Below are positions 17,760 to 27,292 of a stretch of DNA of 64,000 nt, piece by piece. How positions within the stretch are numbered: position 1 is the first letter of the stretch; the number at the start of each line of letters is the position of its first letter. Under the pieces are notes generated by a model. That model was not told the DNA's origin, did not search any database, and saw only the letters and a program-made list of their open reading frames with translations. The stretch covers positions 1 through 64,000 of the forward strand of contig CAKSDE010000002.1 in NCBI GenBank assembly GCA_934444735.1. Reading direction: 5' to 3'. This stretch comes from an uncultured Clostridia bacterium (GTDB lineage: Bacteria > Bacillota > Clostridia > UBA1381). Made by a program: the position numbers and the translations under genes.

Positions 17760-18887
17760 TTATTCTACCTGAATTGCTACCTTTTTACCGGGATTTGCCT
17801 TTATTGCTTTGTAAAGGTTTTCGTATATATCTCTCTTGATCGTAAAGCCCATGCCGGAGATGTTTATCGTGAGTGCGGAAATCTGTGGTGCCATAAGAAA
17901 TTTTTCCATTTCGGCAAAGGACAGCTCACGAAGCTCCGACTGCTCCAAAAATTCCTTTGCAGACGGATTTTCTTCCATGGTTGCAGCCAATTCGCGTTTA
18001 TCGGTAAATAGCGAGATAAAGGAAACATCACCGCGCTGGAGTGACGCTGCAACAAAATTTCCGTTTATTGTTTTACCGGGGCATATAAATTTAGACGCGA
18101 TTATTGCGCTTAAAAGCTCGCCGTGCGCACGTTTTGCGCTGTCGTGGAAAATCTTGCTTTTATCGAGCTGTATGAATCGGAGCGACAAAAACTGTACGTT
18201 ACTGTCGGCAACGGTTTCAAACTCAAATCCGTAAATAGGCTTATGGTTGATTATAATCTTGGATTTTGTCGGCTCAACTCCGATATTTGCAATTCCCAAA
18301 GCCGCAAGCTCCATAAAGTAATTTTTGATTTCTTCCTCGCCGTTAAGCGCCTTTACATAAACTTCCGATTCGTGCGCTTCGGTATAGCTCTTTGCCCATT
18401 CTTCGGCATTGTTTTCATCAAAGAAAATAAGCGAAAAACCTACCGATATCAATGGATAAGGCTTTCTTAAAAGATTACTGTATATGGTGTAGAGCTTATC
18501 CGCAGACTTGATTTTTGCTGCAATCCCTGCTGCCAGAACATTTAAAAAAGTTGCTGCAAAGCCTTTGTCATGCTTTTCGTCCTTTTGCATAAAATCATTT
18601 GTATATTCAGCCAGAACCAAAATATCGTCAAGATCAGCATCGTGAACCGATTCCGACAGCACTTCGGCTTTATATACCGACGGGATCAGGTTAAGATCGC
18701 CGTTTGAGATTACCGGAATTATGTTATCGATTGCCTTGGCAACTCTTTCGTTAAGACCGTAATCGAGAGGTTCATTTGAACTGTTGTTTTCTTCCTCATT
18801 CACGGTTTCCTCGTTTTGAATCTCGGGTTTTTCTTCGACAGGTGTGTTTTCTGCCGTCTTATTTTTATTTTTTCTGAAAAATGCCAT
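17760..18887 (-). CDS. SseB family protein
   Basis: The 375-residue cytoplasmic protein has a charged, Glu/Asn-rich start (about 1-45) and a C-terminal segment that looks like an SseB N-terminal-type domain: NFVAASLQRGDVSFISLFTD, LRELSFAEMEKFLM and LTINISGMGFTIKRDIYENL. SseB-type domains are found in clostridial proteins of unclear role. The middle part (about 90-240) is not assigned. It has no signal peptide. It stands first in a possible operon with the two chrA halves and the HAD gene. Confidence 0.55.
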   Translation of the reverse strand: MAFFRKNKNKTAENTPVEEKPEIQNEETVNEEENNSSNEPLDYGLNERVAKAIDNIIPVISNGDLNLIPSVYKAEVLSESVHDADLDDILVLAEYTNDFMQKDEKHDKGFAATFLNVLAAGIAAKIKSADKLYTIYSNLLRKPYPLISVGFSLIFFDENNAEEWAKSYTEAHESEVYVKALNGEEEIKNYFMELAALGIANIGVEPTKSKIIINHKPIYGFEFETVADSNVQFLSLRFIQLDKSKIFHDSAKRAHGELLSAIIASKFICPGKTINGNFVAASLQRGDVSFISLFTDKRELAATMEENPSAKEFLEQSELRELSFAEMEKFLMAPQISALTINISGMGFTIKRDIYENLYKAIKANPGKKVAIQVE

Positions 18888-18975
18888 TTATTAAACAATC
18901 CTTTCTGTTATTTGCGGTTTATTTATATATCTTTTATATTGTATCACATATCGCCGAGTTTTTCAACATTTTATT

Positions 18976-20553
18976 TTATAAATCATAAACGCAAATTGCA
19001 CTTTGCTGTGTATTTATAACAATCTCGAATAATCCGTCGTTATCGATATCCGCAATGACAGGCTGTGCCATGCCGCCGTTTGCGTGTCTGCCCGCTTCTT
19101 TTGAGTCGGGAAGCTCGATTTTATTCATGAGCTTGCCTTCATAATTTAAAATGTAAAGGTATCCGCGGACATTGCCGTAGCCTTGAGTCGGATCAAAGTA
19201 AGATGTAAAGATAACTTCCTTTTTGCCGTCAAAGTTTATATCCTCGCAGGCAACGGGCGAAGAATATTCCGCTCTCGGGCTCGTTCTCTTTGTCAGGCTG
19301 TACGGCCATGCGTACGGCTCTTTTTTATCAAGCCCGAAACAGTGAACCTTACCGTTATATGAGTTAAAAAGAATTTCAACTCTGCCGTCACCGTCAAGAT
19401 CGGCTATTGTCGGTGAGGGGAACACGTTTGATGACATCGAGTTCGGATCCTGCACCAGCGGTCTGCCCAGATCCATCGGGATTACCTCCCAGTTATATCC
19501 CAGGCTTTCGTTTTTGTAACGTGTACGGTCGCCGTTTAAGATTGCAATTGTCATATACTCTGTCGGGGGATAGGTCGGAAAATGTATTCTGTTACACATG
19601 ATAGCGGTGGCTATAACCTCATTTTTGCCGTCGCCGTCAACATCGTACACCCTTGCTTTTGAATGACCGAACTCGGCTTTATACAGATCCTCGCGCATTT
19701 CATTGCCGCGGATTGCATTTCCCCAGCCGTTATTTTCGTTGCGTATCTCTGCTGAGTAATCCTCAAACAAAGCTATATGTCCCCAATTTTTATTGCCGAA
19801 TACATCATGGTTTGCAGGAAATGAGCTTCCGTCCGGCTCAAATACCGCAATATGAGAAAGGTCGGACGGGACGATTATTTCAAGTATACCGTCATTATTC
19901 AGATCTCCGGTTGTGATATTGTCCATAAATACACCGTAAAGATATGATGCGGGAGATGACTGCCCCTGCGGAGTCTGCGGCCAGCCGCTGCGGAGAGTTC
20001 CGTCGTAATTATACACATATACGCTTGTATTGCTCGGAATCCCCAAGCCTACTATGATTTCTTTATTGCCGTCATTATCAAGGTCTGCTACTTCGACAGA
20101 GCGCACCGACGCGTCCTGCGGAGTCTGCGGCCAGCCGGGGAGAAAATATCCGTTTGAGTCGAGAACCGATATTACACCGTGACCGTGAGCGGTGATAATC
20201 TCCAATGCGCCGTCACCGTTTATATCGGCAACCTCCACGTCAGACCATGTATGACCGTTACTTGCGTTAAACTCCTGCACCGGATCGTTTCTGTCGTGTC
20301 CCGAATTGACCTTCCATTTTGTATTGCCTGTTGCGGCATCAAGAACCGTAATACTATAGTTTGAAAAAACTATCTCTTTTTTGCCGTCGCCGTCGATATC
20401 GCCGACATACGGAGAACTGTAATAAGCCTCCTCGGTCCAGTCCTTGAAAGTGCCGGCACATTTATATTTGAGCTGCGGATTTATGTCATTCGCAGACACT
20501 GTTGTGGCTGCTGCCAAAATAAATAATGTTACATAAGTTATTTTATTTTTCAT
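18976..20553 (-). CDS. Secreted FG-GAP/VCBS repeat beta-propeller protein
   Basis: The 525-residue protein has a signal peptide (MKNKITYVTLFILAAATTVSA) and eight calcium-binding loops of the D-x-D/N-x-D-G type, for example DIDGDGKKE, DINGDGALE, DLDNDGNKE, DVDGDGKNE and DLDGDGRVE. Spaced about every 50-80 residues, these mark the blades of an integrin-alpha-like propeller. No catalytic domain is seen. The SLH protein encoded just upstream (15 bases) may be co-expressed and anchor or accompany it at the cell wall. Binding to carbohydrate or protein is a guess. Confidence 0.85.
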   Translation of the reverse strand: MKNKITYVTLFILAAATTVSANDINPQLKYKCAGTFKDWTEEAYYSSPYVGDIDGDGKKEIVFSNYSITVLDAATGNTKWKVNSGHDRNDPVQEFNASNGHTWSDVEVADINGDGALEIITAHGHGVISVLDSNGYFLPGWPQTPQDASVRSVEVADLDNDGNKEIIVGLGIPSNTSVYVYNYDGTLRSGWPQTPQGQSSPASYLYGVFMDNITTGDLNNDGILEIIVPSDLSHIAVFEPDGSSFPANHDVFGNKNWGHIALFEDYSAEIRNENNGWGNAIRGNEMREDLYKAEFGHSKARVYDVDGDGKNEVIATAIMCNRIHFPTYPPTEYMTIAILNGDRTRYKNESLGYNWEVIPMDLGRPLVQDPNSMSSNVFPSPTIADLDGDGRVEILFNSYNGKVHCFGLDKKEPYAWPYSLTKRTSPRAEYSSPVACEDINFDGKKEVIFTSYFDPTQGYGNVRGYLYILNYEGKLMNKIELPDSKEAGRHANGGMAQPVIADIDNDGLFEIVINTQQSAICVYDL

Positions 20554-20568
20554 TTTTATATACCTCCC

Positions 20569-21546
20569 TTAATATATGTCGCATACGCTGCTTTTGCCGA
20601 GAATTGTGTAGTTTGCGTCCTCGCTGGTGGTTTTTAGCACTATAAATGAATAGTTTTTTGAAGTGTCCAGTCCGTGTACACGAAGATCGGAGATGTATCC
20701 TGCCGCCTCGCCGTTACGGTATCTGATTTCACCCTTTTCAAATGATGTTTCACGCATTGCACCGGACGGCAGCTCCTTCATAAACACTCTTACTCCATAA
20801 TGCTCAACCGGTGTATCAAAGCGTATTACAAAATCTCCGTTGTATTTCATGCCTGAGATTTTTCCGACAGTTTCGGGAACGCTTGCGAATGAATCCGAAA
20901 GAGTGGGCGTTGAGAGAACTCCGTATTGAAGTGCGAGATTTTCATTTAAGGCACCTTCGTCACACAGCTTTCGCGAAAGCAGTCTGGACGAATTTTTTAT
21001 GTTTGTTGAGAGCGCTCTGTAGCACATGGTTATCATGTGTGAGCGCGAAAGCTCCCAGTAATTTGCAATATCCGAGGTGAGAAGTCCTTTTGACATTGCG
21101 AAATTCACCGCGTCCTCATAGGAAAAGTCGCCGTCAGAATCGTAATATCCGAGTACTCTTAAGAGCATGGCGGAAAATTGCTTTACTGTTGCAATGTCCT
21201 GTGCGCCGAAATACAGATCGCTTACGCCGTTTACGAGCGAGTTCTCATAAAGCCAGCCGATATTTGCCGCCGCCCAGTCGGGAACATCGTTAAACGGATG
21301 CGGATTTTGCTGATATTGCGCTTTTTCCTCCTTGCCGAGCATACGTACGATTGTTGTACACATTTCGGCACGCGTTGCGTTACGGTCAAGCTGCAGAGAT
21401 TCAAGGCTGAATCCGCCGCCCGTACCCTTTAGAAGCCCTAAATTATAGAGTACCTCTGCCTCTTCTTCGACAGTTTTTGCCGAAACCGACGGAATACATG
21501 ATAGCATCATGCAGACCAGTGTTAAAGTTGTGATGATTTTTTTCAT
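20569..21546 (-). CDS. SLH domain surface protein
   Basis: The 325-residue protein starts with a signal peptide (to about residue 23, VSA). Residues about 30-200 hold S-layer homology repeats: LQLDRNATRAEMCTTIVRML, FNDVPDWAAANIGWLYENSL and VKQFSAMLLRVLGYYDS. SLH repeats bind pyruvylated cell-wall polymers. The C-terminal 120 residues are beta-rich and not assigned. It is probably in one operon with the FG-GAP protein that follows. Confidence 0.85.
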   Translation of the reverse strand: MKKIITTLTLVCMMLSCIPSVSAKTVEEEAEVLYNLGLLKGTGGGFSLESLQLDRNATRAEMCTTIVRMLGKEEKAQYQQNPHPFNDVPDWAAANIGWLYENSLVNGVSDLYFGAQDIATVKQFSAMLLRVLGYYDSDGDFSYEDAVNFAMSKGLLTSDIANYWELSRSHMITMCYRALSTNIKNSSRLLSRKLCDEGALNENLALQYGVLSTPTLSDSFASVPETVGKISGMKYNGDFVIRFDTPVEHYGVRVFMKELPSGAMRETSFEKGEIRYRNGEAAGYISDLRVHGLDTSKNYSFIVLKTTSEDANYTILGKSSVCDIY

Positions 21547-21596
21547 TTCCTTTGTCCTTTCCTTAATATGGTTTAATTTTTATTTATATAAATCAC

Positions 21597-23345
21597 CTAT
21601 ATGTTATACAGATGATAATATATACCTTCCTTTTGCAGCAGCTCGTCGTGAGTGCCGTGTTCTTCTATGCCGTTATCGGTTATAACCAGAATATCATCGG
21701 CATTTTTTATTGTGGTAAGGCGGTGAGCTATTGTGAGTACCGTTCTTCCGCGTGAGAGTTCCTCAAGAGATTTTTGAATGAGTTTTTCGCTCTCATTATC
21801 CAAAGCGGATGTTGCCTCGTCAAGAATAAGAATCGGCGGATTTTTCAAGAATACGCGCGCTATTGAAAGCCGCTGTTTCTGACCGCCCGAGAGCTTGACT
21901 CCGCGCTCGCCTATATATGTATCGTATCCGTCGGGAAGAGCCTCGATAAATTCTTTTGCTCCGGCACGCTCCGCCGCTTTTTGAATATCCTCAAAGCTTG
22001 CACCCGGGCGGCCGTACTCAATATTATCACGTACCGTTCCCGAGAACATATAAACGTCCTGCTGAACAATACCGATATTCTGACGTAGTGACTGCTGAGT
22101 GAATCTTCTTATATCCGTACCGTCTATCAGGATTGTCCCCGAGGTTACGTCATAAAAGCGCGGAATGAGGTTACATATTGTTGTCTTACCGCTGCCCGAC
22201 GCCCCGACCAATGCAACATTTTCGCCGGGGGAGATGTGTATGTTCAGATTTGATAATACCATTTTTTCGGGTGAGCCGGGATAGCTGAACGATACATTAT
22301 CAAACCGTATATCACCTTTTGCGGAAACCAGCTCAATTGCATCGGGGGAATCGGTTATATCCGGCTCTACGTGCATAATCTCGATAAATCGCTCCAAGCC
22401 CGTGATGCCGCGCTGAAACTGTTCGGTAAAGTTTATAATGGTTCGGATAGAGGCGGTGAGCGTGGAAATATACAGCACATATGCCGCAAAATCCGCTACC
22501 GATATTTTGCCGTACATAAGAAAGAATGAGCCGGCGATAATTACCGATATATACATAAACCCTTCAAAAAAACGCGTGGTTGACTGAAAGCCCGCCATAT
22601 AATGATACGCAATCTTTTTGATGTTGAAAAATATATTATTTCCCTTATTGAACTTATCCTTTTCAATTTCTTCATTCGCAAATGATTTTACAACGCGTAT
22701 TCCCAAAAGCGAATCCTCTACACGTGCATTCAGCTCTCCTGTTTCGCGGCGGGAGGCTTTAAAAGCATCGCGCATCTTACCGCGAAAGCTCAGGCATGAT
22801 ACAAGCATGATCGGGAGAATCGCGAAAAGTATTAAAGTCAGCGGAACATTGATGTTCAGAAGAATTATAAACGCGATGATGATTTTTATGCTTGTTATGA
22901 ATATTTCCTCGGGACAATGATGTGCAAATTCGGTGATGTCAAACAGGTCTCCGGTTATTCTTGACATTATCTGTCCCACCTTCGTATTTGCGTAATATGA
23001 ATATGAGAGCGTTTGCAGATGCGCAAACAGGTCGCGCCGCATATCCGTTTCCATGCGTGTGCCCATAACGTGCCCTGTACCTGCCATGTAGTAATTTGCT
23101 GCGGTATCAATAAGGCGCAGGAATATGTATGTAAGCCCTGTCATCAGGATCAGACGTACGGTTAAAAGCTCGGGTGTATGCGATGCGATGTTGGTTATAT
23201 TTCGCACAATAAGCGGAAATACCAACTCGCATACGGTAGTGAGCGAGGCGCACAAAAGATCCAGAATGAGGATATGCTTATATTTTGCGTAATAGGGAAG
23301 AAATTGCTTCATCAGATATGACGATTTATACTTTCTTTTGTTCAT
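21597..23345 (-). CDS. ABC exporter with fused permease and ATPase
   Basis: The 582-residue half-transporter has six membrane helices (about 20-320) and an ATPase with Walker A GASGSGKTT (about 377-385), Q-loop, signature LSGGQKQR and Walker B ILILDEATSALD followed by the H-loop IAHRL. It is an MsbA/LmrA/MdlB-like type IV exporter and should work as a homodimer, as no second half is adjacent. Cargo is unknown; drugs, lipids or peptides are all exported by this family. It sits between two envelope genes. Confidence 0.9.
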   Translation of the reverse strand: MNKRKYKSSYLMKQFLPYYAKYKHILILDLLCASLTTVCELVFPLIVRNITNIASHTPELLTVRLILMTGLTYIFLRLIDTAANYYMAGTGHVMGTRMETDMRRDLFAHLQTLSYSYYANTKVGQIMSRITGDLFDITEFAHHCPEEIFITSIKIIIAFIILLNINVPLTLILFAILPIMLVSCLSFRGKMRDAFKASRRETGELNARVEDSLLGIRVVKSFANEEIEKDKFNKGNNIFFNIKKIAYHYMAGFQSTTRFFEGFMYISVIIAGSFFLMYGKISVADFAAYVLYISTLTASIRTIINFTEQFQRGITGLERFIEIMHVEPDITDSPDAIELVSAKGDIRFDNVSFSYPGSPEKMVLSNLNIHISPGENVALVGASGSGKTTICNLIPRFYDVTSGTILIDGTDIRRFTQQSLRQNIGIVQQDVYMFSGTVRDNIEYGRPGASFEDIQKAAERAGAKEFIEALPDGYDTYIGERGVKLSGGQKQRLSIARVFLKNPPILILDEATSALDNESEKLIQKSLEELSRGRTVLTIAHRLTTIKNADDILVITDNGIEEHGTHDELLQKEGIYYHLYNI

Positions 23346-23516
23346 AATTTACCTTTCTTAAATAATTTATGTTGTATAATGTGTAACACAATAGGGATAA
23401 ACCTAAAATCAACATACACGTGTTTATTATAACATAAATTATCGGCAAAGTAAATATTTTTTTGGGAAATATGGGGAAATGCCCCGGTCGTATTTATGCG
23501 GCGGGGCATTTGGGTA

Positions 23517-24959
23517 TTATTCGTTTATGTATTCATAGGTAATTGTCTTGGGGAGATAACTTTTTTCATGATACATCATGGTATCCAGTTGCTGTTTGTC
23601 ATTATACATATATTTATAGTAGGCATTCTCATAGAGTATATTTTGTATTAGATTACCATTTTCATCATATTCGCAAGCGCCTTTTGAAGATGCTAAGCGT
23701 TCGTAACTTTCAATAAGTCCTTTTTCGTTATATGTGTATATTCCGCCTTTTCCCCCTTTGCCATACATCATATGATTTTCTGTGTATGTGTAATAATCAT
23801 AATCTGCATTTATTCCGTCGGAGGTGTATGTATATTCACATGATTCTTGTGTACCGTCAGGCAATTCATAAGATACCTTTGAAAGGTCTCCGTTTTCATA
23901 TTCAAAACGGATATATTTTTTTAATATACTCGCTACATCGTATACTTCCATATAACTGTTACCATTTAAATTTCCATACAGAGGAAAGAAATAATTTCGA
24001 TCGTCACCTTCTATCAAAGTCAGTTGTCCCATGTTGTTAAAATGAGCGGTAGCAACAGTTTCACCTTTGTTTTTTGCCTCAATTCTGTATGGTGTTTGAT
24101 TTTTTGGAATTATAATAGCATATTTTTTCAGATTATTCCATTTTACTATACAATCAAATGCCTCGGAAACAGCTCTTAGAGGAATCATGGTTCTGTTTGA
24201 TATGATTTGCGGTGCTACATCGAGTGAAATACTCTGACCGTTTTTTATCAGCTCGTTTTTGCCAATTGAAACAGATACTGTAATATCTCCCTTTGTTGCG
24301 GTTGCTGTTTGGGAATCGCCGTCCCAGTTTATCTGAGCTTCAAGCGCCTCAAAAATTGCACGCATAGGCACTAAGGTTCTGCTGTTTACTATAACTGCAG
24401 GCTGATCAGACTGAAGAAATTTATTATTGATAAGTACGCTGACATTGGCATTGTTTGTATCATCGTCATCAGCAATCAAGCAATTGAGTATTTTCCATAA
24501 AGTTCTTGACATCGGATCTACAGGGACGTCAACAATGTCAATTTTTTTCCAATCACTTTTACTGCCGTTATAGATGACCTCTTCAAGACAAGCATCATAA
24601 AAGAAAGCAAATGAATTTATGCGCTTTAGTGTGCTGGGAAGCTTGACTGTTTTGGCATTATCGAAATGAAGAAAGGCATATTTGCCGATACTTTCAACGC
24701 CTTCTTCAACGACAATGTCGGAAATTGAATTACTGACAGCTTGCCATTGCTGTAAATCGGTTATACAAGTATAAATTATTCCGTTTTCGTAATCGTACAT
24801 TTCACCTGTTCCGCTTACGGTAAATACACCGTTGTCGTCAAGAGTCCATGTAAGATTATCTCCGCATTTGCCGCCTATCTGTGCATGAGCAGCGGGAAGA
24901 ACAACCATATTTAATGCAAATAAAATTATTGTAAAAACACTTAAAAATTTTTTTCTCAT
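23517..24959 (-). CDS. Secreted protein with BspA-like repeats and copper amine oxidase N-terminal domain
   Basis: The 480-residue protein has a signal peptide (about 1-26). Residues about 30-145 contain a BspA/LRR_5-like region (LTWTLDDNGVFTVSGTGEMY, then VEEGVESIGKYAF and LPSTLKRINSFAFF). Residues about 172-285 form a copper amine oxidase N-terminal-type domain with paired motifs NSRTLVPMRAIFEAL and SNRTMIPLRAVSEAF, which in clostridia is a wall-associated module rather than an oxidase. The last 190 residues have Tyr/Asp/Gly-rich YD-like repeats (YNEKGLIESYERL, YDENGNLIQN). No enzyme domain is seen. The gene is monocistronic; a GC-rich hairpin lies beyond its stop (about 23481-23511). Confidence 0.78.
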   Translation of the reverse strand: MRKKFLSVFTIILFALNMVVLPAAHAQIGGKCGDNLTWTLDDNGVFTVSGTGEMYDYENGIIYTCITDLQQWQAVSNSISDIVVEEGVESIGKYAFLHFDNAKTVKLPSTLKRINSFAFFYDACLEEVIYNGSKSDWKKIDIVDVPVDPMSRTLWKILNCLIADDDDTNNANVSVLINNKFLQSDQPAVIVNSRTLVPMRAIFEALEAQINWDGDSQTATATKGDITVSVSIGKNELIKNGQSISLDVAPQIISNRTMIPLRAVSEAFDCIVKWNNLKKYAIIIPKNQTPYRIEAKNKGETVATAHFNNMGQLTLIEGDDRNYFFPLYGNLNGNSYMEVYDVASILKKYIRFEYENGDLSKVSYELPDGTQESCEYTYTSDGINADYDYYTYTENHMMYGKGGKGGIYTYNEKGLIESYERLASSKGACEYDENGNLIQNILYENAYYKYMYNDKQQLDTMMYHEKSYLPKTITYEYINE

Positions 24960-25170
24960 AATAAAAACCTCTTTCTAAAATAATAAACAGTGTGTAATTG
25001 TTTTTTTTATCAATTATGGTGAACGGATTGAAAAGAGGGTATTTTTTTGAGATATTATGCCTATTTTCATTTTAATCAACTCCTTCCCCTTACAAGTGTC
25101 TTCTTTATTATAACATACGTTTTAAAAATATGCAACTAATTTTTGAGTATAAATATGAATATATTTTTAA

Positions 25171-25199
25171 TTATATCATTAAATTTTAAAATGATATAA
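25171..25199 (+). promoter_or_regulatory. Inverted repeat upstream of RHH gene
   Basis: TTATATCATT (25171-25180) and AATGATATAA (25190-25199) form a perfect 10-bp inverted repeat 28 bases before the start codon, overlapping the probable -10. This is a likely operator for the ribbon-helix-helix protein that follows. Confidence 0.5.
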
Positions 25200-25226
25200 A
25201 ATAATATTGCAGAGAGGAGCGAAAAA

Positions 25227-25397
25227 ATGGATTTCATAATAAAAAAACCTACAAGTTCAAATCGTACGATAAGAATGCCGGACACTTTGATTGAAAAAAT
25301 AACGAAGCTTGCCAATGAAAAAGATATTTCATTTAATCAGGTAGTCGTTCAGTGCTGTGAATTTGCAATTGAAAATTTGCCGAAAGAACAAAAATAA
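25227..25397 (+). CDS. Small ribbon-helix-helix protein
   Basis: This 56-residue protein starts at ATG 25227 after GAGAGGAG with good spacing. Residues 13-51 (RTIRMPDTLIEKITKLANEK, then DISFNQVVVQCCEFAIENL) fit an Arc/CopG-type ribbon-helix-helix fold: a beta strand of alternating residues and two helices. Such proteins bind DNA as dimers, and the inverted repeat just upstream is a plausible self-regulatory site. No toxin gene is adjacent, so it does not look like an antitoxin of a pair. The gene is isolated between divergent and convergent neighbours and ends in a strong terminator. Confidence 0.75.
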   Translation: MDFIIKKPTSSNRTIRMPDTLIEKITKLANEKDISFNQVVVQCCEFAIENLPKEQK

Positions 25398-25434
25398 AGG
25401 AGCTGCAGCAAATATTTTGCTGCAGCTCCTTTGT
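25397..25434. terminator. Bidirectional terminator between RHH gene and ANTAR gene
   Basis: AAAGGAGCTGCAGCAAA pairs with TTTGCTGCAGCTCCTTT around a short loop. It is flanked by A and T runs and serves both convergent genes. Confidence 0.88.
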
Positions 25435-25435
25435 A

Positions 25436-26023
25436 TCAGACGCTATATGTTTTAATAATTCCTTCGGCTACCTCGCGTTTTGTGCGGCGGGAATCCATCG
25501 CTTGTTTTTCAATCAGCTTATGAGCTTCACTTTCGGAGAGCTTCATATTCTGAATCAGTACCCATTTTGCGTGGTTTACAAGTCTGATTTCCTCCATTTT
25601 TTCTTCCAATGTAGCCGTCTTTTTCTCCATTCTTCTAAACCGTTCCTGCATGGCGTACATATTTTTAAATATCTGATGTACCGTCATGGAAGAGGTGGGC
25701 TTGGAAAGTGTCAGGATTCCGTAATCTATCACTTTATCGGTGATTTCCTCGTAAAGGTCGCTTTTTACAAACATAAGTATACCGCTTTTGGTGTCCGCAG
25801 AAACGTCAAGTGCAAATTTTGTGCCAAATTCATCGGAAAGCGGTGTATTTACAAGAATAATATCAAAGGTTTGATTTATAAGCTTTCTTCTTGCCTCGCC
25901 GGTGGTTTTGACAGTTTCTACAGGTCCGAACTCGTTTTCCGGCAAGAGCGGAAGAAGATTTTGCGCAAATTTTTCTGAAGAGGACGCAATAAGAACGCTA
26001 TAGGTGTATTCTTTAAAAAGCAT
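25436..26023 (-). CDS. ANTAR-domain antiterminator with degenerate receiver (NitR-like)
   Basis: The 195-residue protein has a receiver-like N-terminus (1-115), a short coiled coil (about 120-140) and an ANTAR domain (about 135-190: NHAKWVLIQNMKLSESEAHK, then RRTKREVAEGII). ANTAR domains bind paired RNA hairpins and prevent termination. The receiver has lost its acidic pair (IASSSE) and the phosphorylated Asp is Asn59 in DIILVNTPL, while Lys108 (LSKP) remains, so it is probably not a phosphorylation switch. It is last in the glutamate synthase/GlnA operon, the place of NitR next to clostridial glnA. Targets are likely the terminator leaders at 32293 and 42851. Confidence 0.85.
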   Translation of the reverse strand: MLFKEYTYSVLIASSSEKFAQNLLPLLPENEFGPVETVKTTGEARRKLINQTFDIILVNTPLSDEFGTKFALDVSADTKSGILMFVKSDLYEEITDKVIDYGILTLSKPTSSMTVHQIFKNMYAMQERFRRMEKKTATLEEKMEEIRLVNHAKWVLIQNMKLSESEAHKLIEKQAMDSRRTKREVAEGIIKTYSV

Positions 26024-26059
26024 CTTTGCTCCCTCCTAAAAAAATCATCTAAGTAATTG

Positions 26060-27280
26060 TTATCTGCAATAGTTTTTTATCATCAGTTCGGGTAAAATCC
26101 GGTTAATAAACTCACTGTTTTCGGCACATGCCTTGGCGGATTTCAGATTATCGGGAAGTTTCGGAAAAGCTTCCTGCTCCACGTCTGCCAGTGCGAACAG
26201 ATTTATATTCGCAGGCTTGGGCGGCAGCTCTTTATTTTTTATTCCGCAAATTACCGCATGGATTATCAGTGCATACGCGAGATACGGATTTGCCAGCGGA
26301 TCGGGCGATCTCAGCTCGAAACGCTTATTCTCGTTATTTGCGGCAGGGATTCGTATCAATTGTGAACGGTTCTCGGGCGACCATGTGATAAATTTCGGCG
26401 CTTTGTCTTTGCCGAGGCGCGCATATGAATTTTCGCTCGGGTTTAAAAATACCGTCATATCCGATATACGGTTCATTATCCCGGCTATAGCATATGCAAA
26501 GAGATCTGATTCGCCGCGAAGAGAAGATACCGATATATTTATATGAAAGCTGTTACCCGGTTTTCCGGTAAGCGGTTTCGGCATGAAGTTTGCACAAAGT
26601 CCGTTCCTTGCGGCAATGGTGCGCACAACTGACAAAAAGGTCACGGCATTATCCGCGGCGGTTATCGGATCGGCAAATCTGAAGTCTATCTCATTCTGCC
26701 CTGGTCCTTCTTCATGGTGAGAAGTCTCGGGGAGTATTCCCATCTGCTCGAGAGTCAGGCATATCTCACGGCGGATATTTTCACCCTTATCCATCGGCGC
26801 AATATCCATATAATGCGCATCGTCGTACGGTATATCTGTCGTGTTGCCGTCCTCATCTGTTTTGAAAAGATAAAATTCCAGTTCGGAGCCGAAAGAAAAT
26901 GTATAACCCTCGTTGAATGCATATTTTACCGCATCTTTTAATATTTTTCTTGAATCAAGCTCAAAAGCGGTGCCGTCGGGGTACTGTATCGAACAGAACA
27001 TACGCACAACTTTACCGTGCGCCGGACGCCACGGCAGGACAACTAATGTTGCCGGATCGGGGAAGAGCAGAAGATCCGAATAAACTTCTCTTCCGAATCC
27101 CGCAATTGCCGAGGCGTCAATGCCGATACCGCTTTCAAATGCTTTTTTCAATTCTCCCGGCATGATAGAAATGTTTTTTTGATTACCAAACGCATCGCAA
27201 AAAGCAAGACGGATAAATTTCACGTCCTCTTCGCTGACATATTGCATTACTTCTTTTTTGGTATAAACCACAATTTCCAC
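26060..27280 (-). CDS. glnA: Glutamine synthetase family protein, short form
   Basis: The product (406 aa) has the GlnA fold: N-terminal beta-grasp part DVKFIRLAFCDAFGNQKNIS, then SELEFYLF, the glutamate flap region ETSHHEEGPGQNEIDF with metal ligands, and KPLTGKPGNSFHINIS with the ATP-binding His, followed by RFELRSPDPLANPYLAYA. It makes glutamine from glutamate and ammonia. It is shorter than standard GSI (440-470 aa) and lacks the usual C-terminal adenylylation segment, so it is not expected to be controlled by GlnE. It starts with GTG and lies 12 bases after the GltB C-terminal-domain gene. A related amine-ligase role cannot be excluded. Confidence 0.85.
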   Translation of the reverse strand: MEIVVYTKKEVMQYVSEEDVKFIRLAFCDAFGNQKNISIMPGELKKAFESGIGIDASAIAGFGREVYSDLLLFPDPATLVVLPWRPAHGKVVRMFCSIQYPDGTAFELDSRKILKDAVKYAFNEGYTFSFGSELEFYLFKTDEDGNTTDIPYDDAHYMDIAPMDKGENIRREICLTLEQMGILPETSHHEEGPGQNEIDFRFADPITAADNAVTFLSVVRTIAARNGLCANFMPKPLTGKPGNSFHINISVSSLRGESDLFAYAIAGIMNRISDMTVFLNPSENSYARLGKDKAPKFITWSPENRSQLIRIPAANNENKRFELRSPDPLANPYLAYALIIHAVICGIKNKELPPKPANINLFALADVEQEAFPKLPDNLKSAKACAENSEFINRILPELMIKNYCR

Positions 27281-27292
27281 CTGCTCTTTCTT

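Noticed and set aside
23517..24959. A copper amine oxidase enzyme
   Set aside because: Only the N-terminal-type module is present; there is no catalytic domain with the topaquinone Tyr.
25227..25397. Antitoxin of a toxin-antitoxin pair
   Set aside because: No second small gene is next to the RHH gene; downstream is a terminator and a convergent operon.
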